From Alicyclobacillaceae bacterium (GTDB taxonomy: Bacteria; Bacillota; Bacilli; Alicyclobacillales; Alicyclobacillaceae), in the NCBI GenBank assembly GCA_019683615.1, contig JADGIC010000004.1, positions 1 through 44,344 of the forward strand: DNA of 44,344 nucleotides, given 5' to 3'. The position numbers were made by a program, and so were the translations under genes. Shown piece by piece: positions 11,977 to 19,873 of this stretch; position 1 is the stretch's first letter, and every line of letters starts with the position of its first letter. Below the pieces are notes generated by a model that saw nothing but the letters and a program-made list of their open reading frames with translations, ran no database searches and was not told where the DNA came from.

Positions 11977-12963
11977 GTGCCGGAGTTGCCTGAGGTGGAA
12001 AACGTCCGTCGCCACCTGCAGCAACAAATTGTCAGGAAGACCGTCTGCCAGGTCGAGGTTCGCCTGCCGCGCCTGGTGCGGACACCAGCTGACGCCGCCG
12101 AGTTTGGCCGGCGGTTGGAGGGCGGCACCATTCAGGCGATCGGACGCCGTGGCAAGTACCTGCTGATCTGGATTCCCCCGCACCTGTTGGTTTCTCACCT
12201 GCGCATGGAGGGACAATACCGACTGTGCAGCCGGGAGGCTCCGGAGCTTCCTCACACCCACGTCGTGTTCCGCTTCACGGACGGGACGGAACTGCGCTAC
12301 CGGGACGTCCGTCAATTTGGGACGATGGATTTGATCCCCGTGCCAACCGCTGGGCCTGGGCTCGATTGGGTGCTCACTGCGTGCCAATCGGAAGCGCCAT
12401 TCGCGGCGCCTCCCGATGAATTGGCGTTGCCGCCAGGCCTTCGCAATCTGGGCCCGGAACCGTTTGATCCACAGGTGACGGCCCGTGTGTTGCGCCAGCG
12501 CTTCGCCGGCCGTACCGCGCCGGTGAAAGCGCTGCTGTTGGATCAGACGGTTGTGGCCGGCTTGGGCAACATTTACGCCGATGAAGCGCTCTTTCAGGCA
12601 GGGTTGCACCCCGCCTGGCCGGCGGGGCACGTCTCGGTGCGACAGGCGGCGTCGCTCTTGGCAGCGGTCCGTGATGTGCTGGAACGCGCGATTGCGGCCG
12701 GCGGATCGTCCGTAAAGACGTTCGTGGACGGGTACGGCCGGCACGGCGGCTTTCAATGGGAACTGGCGGTGTACGGGCGTTCCGGTTTGCCGTGTCCGCG
12801 CTGCGCGTCTCCGATTGAGAAACTGCGCGTGGCCGGGCGGGGGACGCATGTGTGTCCGCGTTGCCAACCTTGGCCGCGGCGGCTGGCCCAGGCCGGGCGA
12901 ACAGTCAGGCGGAGGCGGAATAACCCGGGTGGCGCCGGGATGCAGTCGGAGGGATTGCGTTGA
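11977..12963 (+). CDS. mutM: Formamidopyrimidine-DNA glycosylase
   Basis: Removes oxidised purines such as 8-oxoguanine and nicks the abasic site. The start is GTG 11977; after Met removal the catalytic N-terminal Pro is followed by ELPEVENVRR, the family signature. The helix-two-turn-helix appears as LLLDQTVVAGLGNIYADEALF, and the C-terminal zinc finger is CPRC-X16-CPRC (about residues 273-296) with the Arg-Gly-Thr-His loop. The product is 328 aa, about 50 longer than common Fpg proteins, partly because of a basic tail of some 35 residues after the zinc finger. Its stop overlaps the coaE start by 4 nt. The order polA-mutM-coaE matches Bacilli. Confidence 0.95.
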   Translation: MPELPEVENVRRHLQQQIVRKTVCQVEVRLPRLVRTPADAAEFGRRLEGGTIQAIGRRGKYLLIWIPPHLLVSHLRMEGQYRLCSREAPELPHTHVVFRFTDGTELRYRDVRQFGTMDLIPVPTAGPGLDWVLTACQSEAPFAAPPDELALPPGLRNLGPEPFDPQVTARVLRQRFAGRTAPVKALLLDQTVVAGLGNIYADEALFQAGLHPAWPAGHVSVRQAASLLAAVRDVLERAIAAGGSSVKTFVDGYGRHGGFQWELAVYGRSGLPCPRCASPIEKLRVAGRGTHVCPRCQPWPRRLAQAGRTVRRRRNNPGGAGMQSEGLR

Positions 12964-13583
12964 TCATCGGGCTGACGGGCGGCATTGCCACCGGGAAAAG
13001 CACTGTGACTGCGATTCTCCGCGAACTGGGCGCGTACGTCGTGGATGCGGACGTCTGGGCGCGGCGGGTCGTGGAGCCGGGGCAGCCGGCATTGCGTGAA
13101 ATCGCGGAGGCGTTCGGCGACGGGGTGTTGCTGCCGGACGGCACGCTGAACCGGAAGGCGCTTGCCGCCATTGTCTTCCAGGACGAGCGGGCGCGGCAGA
13201 CGCTCAATCAGATCACCCATCCGCGCGTGCGTGAAGGCATGCGGGAAGAGACGAAGCGGTACCAGGCGGTGCACCCCGGTGAACCGGTGGTGTGGGACGT
13301 GCCGCTGTTGTTTGAAGGAGACACCAGCCGGCTCGTCGACCGGACCGTCGTCGTGTACGCCGACGAGGGGACGCAGTTGGTTCGCCTGATGGCCCGGGAC
13401 GGTTTGAGCGAGGCAGAGGCGAGGGCGCGCATCGCCGCGCAAATGCCGATTGAAGAGAAACGCCGGCTGGCCGACTACGTCATTGACAACACGGGTACAG
13501 TCGAGCAGACCAGAGAGCAGGTGACGAGGCTGTGGCACGACCTTCGCAGTCAGGCGCCAGGCGGCTGCACGTCGTCGTCCTGA
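12960..13583 (+). CDS. coaE: Dephospho-CoA kinase
   Basis: Last step of CoA synthesis, phosphorylating the 3'-hydroxyl of dephospho-CoA. The TTG start at 12960 overlaps the mutM stop (TTGA) and puts the P-loop LTGGIATGKST at residues 5-15, as the family requires. Further markers are VDADVWARRVVEPG, HPRVREGM and VVWDVPLLFEG. At 207 aa it is of normal length. Translation is probably coupled to mutM. The next gene starts inside its last 50 nt. Confidence 0.94.
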   Translation: MIIGLTGGIATGKSTVTAILRELGAYVVDADVWARRVVEPGQPALREIAEAFGDGVLLPDGTLNRKALAAIVFQDERARQTLNQITHPRVREGMREETKRYQAVHPGEPVVWDVPLLFEGDTSRLVDRTVVVYADEGTQLVRLMARDGLSEAEARARIAAQMPIEEKRRLADYVIDNTGTVEQTREQVTRLWHDLRSQAPGGCTSSS

Positions 13584-14215
13584 GCCGGCGCGCGCTGTTG
13601 TGCCTTCTGCTGCTTGGCCTTGTCGTCTGGCTGATCACGTCAAACCCGTTTTGGCGGTGGATGTACCCGATTCAGTACCAGCCGACGATCCAAGCTGCTG
13701 CCCGCGAATCGGATGTCGATCCGCTGCTCATTGCCAGCGTCATTCGCGTCGAGAGCAAATTTCGGCGGAGGGACGTGTCGCACGCGGGAGCGGTGGGCCT
13801 GATGCAGCTGATGCCGGACACCGCCCGTTGGGTGGCGCAGAAGATGACTGCCTCCCAGGTCGCCGGCCCAACCGGCGGGTACGGCAGTTGGCCTGCAGAC
13901 GTCGATATTCGCTCGGTCGCGCGCGGTGACATGGCGCCGCTGTCATACCCGGACGTCAACATTCTGCTGGGTTGTTGGTACATCCACTACCTGATGGACC
14001 GATTTGCGGGCAACCAAGTGGCCGCCATCGCCGCCTACAACGCCGGGCCCAAGCGGGTGCAGACCTGGCTGCACAGGGGAGTGTGGAACGGACAACTGAC
14101 GTCCATCGGCGACATCCCGGTGGGGGAGACGCGCCACTTTGTGGACCGCGTATTTTACAACTACGCGCTGTACCAGCGTATTTACGGGGACGACCCGGCA
14201 TGGAAGGCGCACTGA
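13532..14215 (+). CDS. Membrane-anchored soluble lytic transglycosylase (SLT domain)
   Basis: Cleaves peptidoglycan glycan strands to 1,6-anhydro ends, acting outside the membrane. The frame gives 227 aa from GTG 13532, preceded by AGGTGACGAGG and overlapping coaE by 52 nt; a TTG at 13598 is a possible shorter start without a clear ribosome site. A single N-terminal transmembrane anchor (about 18-37) is followed by the lysozyme-like fold: ESDVDPLLIASVIRVESKF with catalytic Glu74, AGAVGLMQLMPDTA, and AAIAAYNAGPKRVQTWL. In B. subtilis a YjbJ/SLT-type protein has this layout. It closes the housekeeping block before the tRNA. Confidence 0.9.
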   Translation: MARPSQSGARRLHVVVLSRRALLCLLLLGLVVWLITSNPFWRWMYPIQYQPTIQAAARESDVDPLLIASVIRVESKFRRRDVSHAGAVGLMQLMPDTARWVAQKMTASQVAGPTGGYGSWPADVDIRSVARGDMAPLSYPDVNILLGCWYIHYLMDRFAGNQVAAIAAYNAGPKRVQTWLHRGVWNGQLTSIGDIPVGETRHFVDRVFYNYALYQRIYGDDPAWKAH

Positions 14216-14233
14216 AGCAAATCCAAGCTGGCG

Positions 14234-14263
14234 TTGACACAGGACTGCGACGCTCGTTATAAT
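14234..14263 (+). promoter_or_regulatory. Consensus sigma-A promoter for tRNA-Leu
   Basis: TTGACA (14234-14239) and TATAAT (14258-14263) are both perfect hexamers, with an 18-nt spacer. The predicted start near 14270 leaves a leader of about 60 nt before the tRNA. Confidence 0.85.
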
Positions 14264-14332
14264 CAGGGATGCCAGCGTGTGGGGCAGGCTCTGGGCGACC
14301 GTGCCTGCGCGTTTGTTGGCTGGTTCTGCTCT

Positions 14333-14415
14333 GTCGAGGTGGCGGAATTGGCAGACGCGCACGTTTGAGGGGCGTGTGGGTAACCGTACGGGTTCAAGTC
14401 CCGTCCTCGACACCA
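14333..14415 (+). tRNA. tRNA-Leu, anticodon GAG
   Basis: The acceptor stem GTCGAGG (14333-14339) pairs with CCTCGAC (14405-14411), followed by an encoded ACCA. The D-arm TGGCGGAATTGGCAGACGC and a long variable arm are class II features. The anticodon arm is CACGT/GCGTG with loop TTGAGGG, so the anticodon is GAG at 14367-14369, reading CUC and CUU. The T-arm has GGTTCAAGTCC. It is a solitary gene with its own promoter and terminator. Confidence 0.96.
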
Positions 14416-14434
14416 ATCACATTCCGTCGGTTTG

Positions 14435-14462
14435 CAAAGGCGCCGCTGGGTCGGCGCCTTTG
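14435..14462 (+). terminator. Rho-independent terminator after tRNA-Leu
   Basis: CAAAGGCGCCG (14435-14445) pairs perfectly with CGGCGCCTTTG (14452-14462) around CTGGGT, an 11-bp stem. The T-run is part of the stem. It lies 19 nt beyond the tRNA 3' end. Confidence 0.8.
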
Positions 14463-14514
14463 TGCGTGATGGCGCCCGGCTTTTCGTGTGCGTGTGCGGC
14501 CCTGCGGTCAGCGG

Positions 14515-14543
14515 TTCGCAAATTCCGTTCTCTGTATTATTTT
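14515..14543 (+). promoter_or_regulatory. Weak promoter candidate for the lacI-family gene
   Basis: TTCGCA (14515-14520) is 17 nt from TATTTT (14538-14543). This is the only AT-rich stretch in the gap before the regulator start. Confidence 0.3.
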
Positions 14544-14578
14544 ATGTTTTGAGGAATACGGACATGAGGTGAGCGCCC

Positions 14579-15658
14579 GTGGTGACCATGAAGGATGTTG
14601 CGCGGCGCGCCGGGTTTTCGGTGGCGACGGTATCGGCTGTGGTGAACAACGTGCCCATCGTCAGCCCGGAGGCGAAGCGGAAGATTTTGAAGGCCATTGA
14701 AGAACTTCAGTACCGGCCGAATCACATCGCCCGCAGCCTGAAAGGGTCCAAGACGCGCAGCATCGCCGTGTTGGTGCGTGACATCACGAACCCGTTTTAC
14801 CCGGGCATGGTTTTCGGATTGGAGGATTACTGCTGGAAACACCATTACCAGGTGATCTTGGCGAACACGGAAAACGACCCGCAGCGGGAGAACATGCACA
14901 TTGACGAGTTGATCAGCCGGCGCGTCGATGCGGTGGTCATCGGCACCGCGCTGACAAACCGCAATCCCTATTACGACAAGCTCCGCGAGCACGGCATTCC
15001 GTACTTGTTCATCAACCGCAGGCCTCCCCAGCTGCATCCGAACGAGTACTACGTTGGAGCGAACAACAAGTTGGCCGGCGAGATCGCCGTACGTCACCTG
15101 TATGTGCGGGGTTACCGGTCGATCGCCTTCATCACCGGCCCGGCAGAGTACTCCACGTCTTTGGAACGGTATGACGGGTTCATCAGCGGCATGCGCAAGC
15201 TTCGCCTGCCGGTGGAGGACAGCTGGGTACTCAAAGGCGACAACACGATGGACGCCGGCTACGACCTGACGCTTCGCCTGATCCGGTCCGGGCAGCGGCC
15301 GGAGGCGTTGTTTTGTTCCAACGATTTGATGGCGTTTGGCGCCTACTTGGCGTTGGCGGAAATCGGACTCGAGGTGCCGCGCGACATCGCCCTGATGGGC
15401 ATTGACAACAATCCCAACGGCCTGCTCATCGGTCTGACATCGGTCGACATTCGCAACTACGACATGGGACGCGCAGCCGGGGAGTTGATTGTCCGTTGGT
15501 TGGAGAAGGGACAAGGCCCGGACAAGACCGTCTCGAGGCTGCGGCCGCGCTTGGTCGAACGCCGCTCCGTGCGGGCGAACGCAGGGACGGAGCCGGAAAT
15601 CTGCGAATGGAGCGGGGTTGGTCAGGTACCGATTGTCAAGCGTTCACAAACGGTGTGA
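14579..15658 (+). CDS. LacI/GalR-family transcriptional regulator
   Basis: A ligand-responsive DNA-binding repressor of 359 aa. The N-terminal LacI helix-turn-helix is clear: MKDVARRAGFSVATVSAVVNN, then the hinge RPNHIARSLKG. The rest is a periplasmic-binding-protein-like sensor domain with RSIAVLVRDITNPFYPGM, ISRRVDAVVIGTAL and GYRSIAFITGP. GTG starts at 14579 and 14582 both fit the GAGGTG ribosome site; an ATG at 14588 is a little far. It lies upstream of the catabolic operon on the same strand, and two palindromes with the central CG expected of LacI-type operators sit at the operon promoter. I infer it represses that operon and releases on binding the imported substrate or an intermediate. 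Confidence 0.93.
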   Translation: MVTMKDVARRAGFSVATVSAVVNNVPIVSPEAKRKILKAIEELQYRPNHIARSLKGSKTRSIAVLVRDITNPFYPGMVFGLEDYCWKHHYQVILANTENDPQRENMHIDELISRRVDAVVIGTALTNRNPYYDKLREHGIPYLFINRRPPQLHPNEYYVGANNKLAGEIAVRHLYVRGYRSIAFITGPAEYSTSLERYDGFISGMRKLRLPVEDSWVLKGDNTMDAGYDLTLRLIRSGQRPEALFCSNDLMAFGAYLALAEIGLEVPRDIALMGIDNNPNGLLIGLTSVDIRNYDMGRAAGELIVRWLEKGQGPDKTVSRLRPRLVERRSVRANAGTEPEICEWSGVGQVPIVKRSQTV

Positions 15659-15765
15659 AATCGCCGGCTGCTGCCTGGCGGCGGTGATCGGGAAACCTGT
15701 GGCTGTCTCGCCTCAGCCGGCCAGCAGTTCATCAATCCGCCCTCCTTCTGGCAGAGTTCACACTA

Positions 15766-15795
15766 TTGACAACGTCTACGGGTGTTGACTATACT
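15766..15795 (+). promoter_or_regulatory. Sigma-A promoter of the catabolic operon
   Basis: TTGACA (15766-15771, perfect) and TATACT (15790-15795, 5/6) are separated by 18 nt. The predicted start, around 15802, falls at the edge of the first operator, an arrangement that would allow strong repression. Confidence 0.8.
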
Positions 15796-15803
15796 CCACT
15801 TGA

Positions 15804-15819
15804 ATCTAATCGATTAGAT
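15804..15819 (+). promoter_or_regulatory. Operator 1: perfect 16-bp palindrome
   Basis: ATCTAATCGATTAGAT is its own reverse complement with a central CG, the layout of LacI/GalR-family operators. It covers the predicted transcription start, so a bound repressor should block initiation. Confidence 0.75.
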
Positions 15820-15822
15820 ATT

Positions 15823-15838
15823 ATCTAATCGTTTAGAA
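15823..15838 (+). promoter_or_regulatory. Operator 2: near-identical second palindrome
   Basis: ATCTAATCGTTTAGAA matches operator 1 in 14 of 16 positions, keeps the central CG, and is centred 19 bp (nearly two helical turns) downstream. The two dimers would lie on almost the same DNA face, compatible with cooperative binding. Confidence 0.65.
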
Positions 15839-15935
15839 GTCATGGCAGCTGGCGTTGCAGGTTCCGGGAGGGTCAGTTGGCCGCGCAGGGGGAGTCGCGA
15901 CTGCGTCAGACAGACGAAAGCCGCCGGTGGCGGTG

Positions 15936-15949
15936 TGAAAGGGCTTTCC
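15936..15949 (+). promoter_or_regulatory. cre-like element (possible CcpA site)
   Basis: TGAAAGGGCTTTCC differs from an idealised catabolite-responsive element, TGAAAGCGCTTTCA, at two positions. One of these is in the normally conserved central CG. It lies about 135 nt downstream of the predicted start, where roadblock cre sites are known. Confidence 0.3.
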
Positions 15950-15974
15950 CCGACTTTGGAACGCGCGGTCGCCG

Positions 15975-16012
15975 GGTGTCAGTGTACAGGCCCGGAGCGG
16001 GCTGCTGACACC
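15975..16012 (+). other. Leader hairpin before the solute-binding protein gene
   Basis: GGTGTCAG (15975-15982) pairs with CTGACACC (16005-16012), and an inner GCCCG-GAG-CGGGC helix stacks within it. The structure ends 28 nt before the ribosome site. It could stabilise the mRNA or be part of a regulatory leader. No known riboswitch class was recognised. Confidence 0.5.
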
Positions 16013-16052
16013 AGATCACAGCAGACAAAACCGCAAGAATGGAGGAGTGCAG

Positions 16053-17285
16053 GTGAAGCGCATGAAGCGGAGCATGGCGGCGTTGGCCAGTGTGAGTCTC
16101 GCAGGCGTGCTGGTGCTCGCCGGTTGTGGCGGGATCGCTGGCAACAGCGGCACGGCCGGCAACGGCGGGACAGGCAACACGGATACCGGTGAAGGGGCCG
16201 CCAAGGTCAATTCGCAGGTGCCGGTGCTCAAGTACACGCCGAAGAAAAAATCCGGTTTCATCATCGGGTTCAGCAACGGCTATTTCGGCAACACGTGGCG
16301 TGCCCAGTACGTTGACGACGCGCAGCAGGAAGCGAACAAGTTTATCAAGGCTGGCATTGTGAAGAAATTCATCGTCCAAAACACGAATGGCGTACCCGCG
16401 CAAATTGCCGCCGTCCAGAGCCTGATCAACCAAGGCGTGGACGCGCTGATTATCAACCCAGCATCGTCCAGCGCGCTCGCTCCGGTTGTCGCCAAGGCTG
16501 TCAAGCAAGGGATCCTGGTCGTCATCGACGACGATCCGGCGACATATCCCAACACCATCAACGTGACAGGCGACAACTACAACTTCTGGAAGATCCAAGC
16601 GGCCTGGATTGCCAATCAGTTGCATGGCAAGGGCAACATCGTTTGGATCACCGGTTTGGCCGGCAACTCCGCGGATGAGATCCGACAGCAGGCAGCGACC
16701 GACGTGTTGAAACATTACCCGGGCATCAAGACGCTCGCCAAGGTGCCGGGCGGCTGGAACGAGACGCAGGCCCAAAACGCGATGTCGACTCTGCTTGCGG
16801 CGTACAAGAACATCGACGGGGTCCTCGAGCAGGACGTGATGGCGCAGGGCGTGATCAACGCGTACGTCGCCAACAAGCGGCCGTTGCCGATTATGACTGG
16901 TGACTATACGTTCGCGTTCCTGCGCGAATGGAAACAGAAGTACCCGAACCTGCGGACGATGACCGTCCCCTATGCGCCCGGTGTGGCGGCTAACGGGGTC
17001 GGCGTCACGGTGCGCCTGCTGCAAGGCTACAAGTTGAAGCCGTCGGCTCTTTCGCCCAACCCGCTGGATCCCTCCCTGCGCAACACCATCCTGTCGCCGC
17101 CGCCGTACGTGGTGACGAAGACCGCGCAGCCGAACGCGCCTTGGATGAAGGGGCTCGACCCGCGGACAAAGGCCATTGGCTTGGACGAAGCGTTGAAGTT
17201 GGGCAAAGGCAAACCGGACAGCGCGTCGCTCGACGCGTACTGGACGGACAAGCAGTTGGACGCCTTGTTCTACCCGAAAAAGTAA
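16053..17285 (+). CDS. Sugar-type ABC importer, substrate-binding lipoprotein
   Basis: Captures the substrate outside the cell for the importer that follows. The GTG at 16053 is 7 nt after GGAGG; a GTG at 16047 is too close to it. The 410-aa product has a basic start, a hydrophobic stretch and the lipobox LAGC with Cys25, then a Gly/Asn/Thr-rich linker, as in Gram-positive lipoproteins. The mature part is a type I periplasmic-binding fold (Peripla_BP_4, ribose/rhamnose/AI-2-binding family): KSGFIIGFSNGYFGNTWRAQ, QGVDALIINPAS, VVIDDDPATYPNTINVTGDN. Family ligands include pentoses, deoxysugars, polyols and AI-2; the ligand here is unknown. It is the first gene of the operon. Confidence 0.9.
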   Translation: MKRMKRSMAALASVSLAGVLVLAGCGGIAGNSGTAGNGGTGNTDTGEGAAKVNSQVPVLKYTPKKKSGFIIGFSNGYFGNTWRAQYVDDAQQEANKFIKAGIVKKFIVQNTNGVPAQIAAVQSLINQGVDALIINPASSSALAPVVAKAVKQGILVVIDDDPATYPNTINVTGDNYNFWKIQAAWIANQLHGKGNIVWITGLAGNSADEIRQQAATDVLKHYPGIKTLAKVPGGWNETQAQNAMSTLLAAYKNIDGVLEQDVMAQGVINAYVANKRPLPIMTGDYTFAFLREWKQKYPNLRTMTVPYAPGVAANGVGVTVRLLQGYKLKPSALSPNPLDPSLRNTILSPPPYVVTKTAQPNAPWMKGLDPRTKAIGLDEALKLGKGKPDSASLDAYWTDKQLDALFYPKK

Positions 17286-17408
17286 GTCGCCCAATGGCCG
17301 GCTGACCGGCCGCGGGTGAGAATGTGGGATCCGGGTCCGGGGCCGACCGGCGGAGGCACTGCCGCCGGGCGGCCCTGGCCGGTCCCTCACCGGTTGGGAG
17401 GAGACCGC

Positions 17409-18902
17409 ATGCGTCTGTTTGAGTGCCGGCACATTGCCAAGCGTTACGGGTCGGTCGTGGCGCTGCAGGACGCTTCAATCACAGTGGAACGCGGTGAAAT
17501 TCGGGCGATCCTGGGCGGCAACGGATCAGGCAAAAGCACGCTCTCCAAGATCATTGGCGGCGCGGTGGCGCCGGACTCCGGGGAGATGTTTCTCAACGGC
17601 CAGCCGTATCGGGTTCACTCTCCCGCGCAGGCGAAGCGGCACCGGGTGGTCTTCACCTCCCAGGAACTGAGCCTGCTGACGAACCTGACGGTTGAGCAGA
17701 ACCTCGTCCTGCCGCAGATCCCGGCCAAAGCTGGCGTCCTTCTCGACCGCAAGGCCATGCGCCGGTCGGCGCAGGCGGTCTTGGACCGGCTGGGTCTGGC
17801 CGACATTGCGGGAATGCCGGCGGCCAGTTTGCCGCCCAACCGGCAGTTTATGGTCGAGTTTGCGAAAGCGTTGCTGCAGCAGCCGGAACTGTTGATCATC
17901 GACGAAATCACGTCAGCCTTGTACCGGGAAGATGTTGAGGTCTTCAAGCAGGTGGTGCGCGAACTGAGCGCGCAAGGGTGCGGCATTCTGTTCATTTCGC
18001 ACCGCATGCCGGAGATTTTCTCGTTGTGCGACACCGTCACGGTGATGAGAAACGGGGTTGTGGTGGGCGACCACCGCGTGGACAGTGTAGATGAAGATAG
18101 GCTCTTGGAGTTGTTGACCGGAGACAGACAGACAACGGATCGCCAGGCGGCCCCGCGCGTACAGGTGCACGACGGGCAGGTGCTGCTGTCCGTCAAGGGG
18201 TTGAAGCTGCCGGGCTATGCTCACACCCTTGACTTCGAGGTGCGCAAGGGCGAGGTCATCGGCATTGCAGGGTTGCAGGGACAGGGACAGTCGCAGTTTG
18301 TGCGCGCTCTGTTCGGCATGTACGGGCCTGTGGAGGCTGTCATTGACAATGAGAAGCGGGTCATTCGCTCGCCGCGGGAAGCGGTTCGCGCCGGGCTGGC
18401 GTTTCTGTCGGGCGACCGTGAGCGCGAGGGCGTGTTCGCCCGCCGGTCGATTGCGGAAAATCTGAAAGCGGTCAGTGACGGCGCGTTGGGCAACAAGGGA
18501 CTTCCGGTCGTTGATGTGCTCCGCCAAGTTGGGGCCAAATACGGCAAGGTGACAGATCCTGTTGTGTCGCTGAGCGGTGGCAACCAGCAGAAAGTGATCA
18601 TCGGACGGTGGACGTCTGTCCAACCGAAGCTGCTGTTGGCTGACGATCCGACCAAGGGCATTGACGTCCAAGCCAGGCACGACGTCCACCTGATCTTCCG
18701 GGACCTCACCCGTGAGGGGTCGGCGGTCGTGTTGGTCTCCAGCGACGACGAGGAACTGGTCAACATCGCCCGGACCGTGGAGCAGTCCCGGATCATCGTC
18801 ATGTACGGGGGCCGTTTTGTGAAGGCGTTTGCCGGCGCTGACGTTACCGTCCAAGACATCATTGAAGCCTCCATTCCGCGCCGGGAGGGTACCCACGGAT
18901 GA
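17409..18902 (+). CDS. Sugar-type ABC importer, double ATP-binding protein
   Basis: Drives import by ATP hydrolysis; RbsA/MglA/LsrA-type with two fused nucleotide-binding domains (497 aa, the usual length). ATG 17409 follows GGGAGGAG. Domain 1 has Walker A GGNGSGKST (36-44) and Walker B LLIIDEITSAL, but its ABC signature is degenerate (ASLPPNRQF). Domain 2 has the degenerate Walker A GLQGQGQSQ common in this family, and a good signature LSGGNQQKV (about 388-396) followed by LLADDPTKGID. Such asymmetry is common in the family, and two composite sites probably form with one strong and one weak. It overlaps the first permease by 4 nt. Confidence 0.94.
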   Translation: MRLFECRHIAKRYGSVVALQDASITVERGEIRAILGGNGSGKSTLSKIIGGAVAPDSGEMFLNGQPYRVHSPAQAKRHRVVFTSQELSLLTNLTVEQNLVLPQIPAKAGVLLDRKAMRRSAQAVLDRLGLADIAGMPAASLPPNRQFMVEFAKALLQQPELLIIDEITSALYREDVEVFKQVVRELSAQGCGILFISHRMPEIFSLCDTVTVMRNGVVVGDHRVDSVDEDRLLELLTGDRQTTDRQAAPRVQVHDGQVLLSVKGLKLPGYAHTLDFEVRKGEVIGIAGLQGQGQSQFVRALFGMYGPVEAVIDNEKRVIRSPREAVRAGLAFLSGDREREGVFARRSIAENLKAVSDGALGNKGLPVVDVLRQVGAKYGKVTDPVVSLSGGNQQKVIIGRWTSVQPKLLLADDPTKGIDVQARHDVHLIFRDLTREGSAVVLVSSDDEELVNIARTVEQSRIIVMYGGRFVKAFAGADVTVQDIIEASIPRREGTHG

Positions 18903-19849
18903 ACACCCGCTTCAGCTTGAAACGTTTTCAGGCACTGCCGTCGCTGTTGTTGGTGTTGTTGTTTGTGGTCATCGACGCGTTTCTGATTCCGCACTTCCTG
19001 AGCGACGCGTACGCGTCCAGCTTTTTCACGTCCTACACGCCGTTGATCCTGCTCACCATCGCAGAAACGGTGGTGCTGATTGGCGGCGGCATCGACATTT
19101 CCATCGGGAGCATCGTGTCGCTGGTCAACGTGACCTGGGTGACGCTGGGAGGCGCCGGTTGGGGGTTCTGGAGTTCGCTGGTCGTCTCTCTGTTGGCTGG
19201 CCTGGCCATCGGCGTGCTGAACGGCGCTGTCGTAGCCTGGCTGCGGGTCAGTCCGCTGTTGGTGACATTGGCGACATCGTCGATCGCGGGCGGCCTGGCG
19301 CTGTGGATCATGCCGTATCCGGGCGGGAGCGCTTCCGCCAACCTGGTGACGTGGTATCAGGCGACGTTCGCCGGGATTCCGGCGCCGCTGTTGTTCGTGG
19401 TCATCGCGTACCTCCTGTGGCTGGGCTGGGCACTCACGCCGTGGGGGCTGCGTTTGTTCGCGATGGGCAACCACATGCACAAAACGTACGTATCCGGGGT
19501 GCCTGTCGCCAGCATCCAGTTCGCGACCTACGTGTTCTCCGCACTGGTAGCGGGCATTGCGGCGATTGCCGTCACCGCCAACACTGGAGCGGGCGATCCG
19601 ACCATCGGCGCCACGTATACGCTGTACGCCATCGCGGCCGCGGTGATCGGCGGCGTTTCGCTGAACGGGGGCGTCGGCACCGCTGCAGGGGCCATCTTTG
19701 GCTCCATCTTCCTGGGCTTGGCGTTCTCGACCGTGTACGCTGCGAACATGCCGTCGTTCTACCAAGATCTGACGTCTGGCGCCATTGTGCTGTGCGGGAT
19801 CATTTTCGCCTCGCTCACCAAATTGCGCCGGCGCAGGCAGTTCGCGTAG
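18899..19849 (+). CDS. Sugar-type ABC importer, permease 1
   Basis: Integral membrane subunit of the importer (BPD_transp_2/RbsC family), 316 aa, mostly hydrophobic with about eight to ten membrane segments. The hallmark segment ETVVLIGGGIDISIGSIVSLVNV is the conserved cytoplasmic-facing GGIDLSVG motif. A second conserved block is AAAVIGGVSLNGGVGTAAGAIFG. ATG 18899 overlaps the ATPase stop (ATGA), indicating translational coupling. It pairs with the second permease 24 nt downstream, so the channel is probably a heterodimer. Confidence 0.93.
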   Translation: MNTRFSLKRFQALPSLLLVLLFVVIDAFLIPHFLSDAYASSFFTSYTPLILLTIAETVVLIGGGIDISIGSIVSLVNVTWVTLGGAGWGFWSSLVVSLLAGLAIGVLNGAVVAWLRVSPLLVTLATSSIAGGLALWIMPYPGGSASANLVTWYQATFAGIPAPLLFVVIAYLLWLGWALTPWGLRLFAMGNHMHKTYVSGVPVASIQFATYVFSALVAGIAAIAVTANTGAGDPTIGATYTLYAIAAAVIGGVSLNGGVGTAAGAIFGSIFLGLAFSTVYAANMPSFYQDLTSGAIVLCGIIFASLTKLRRRRQFA

Positions 19850-19873
19850 GCGCGGAGACAAGGAGGGGTTGCG

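Larger units (their letters stand above)
15659..16052 (+). other. 394-nt regulatory gap between the regulator and the operon
   Basis: No gene is seen here. It holds, in order, a near-consensus promoter, two operator-like palindromes, a cre-like site, and an untranslated leader of about 250 nt containing a strong hairpin close to the first gene. Each is listed separately. Confidence 0.8.
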
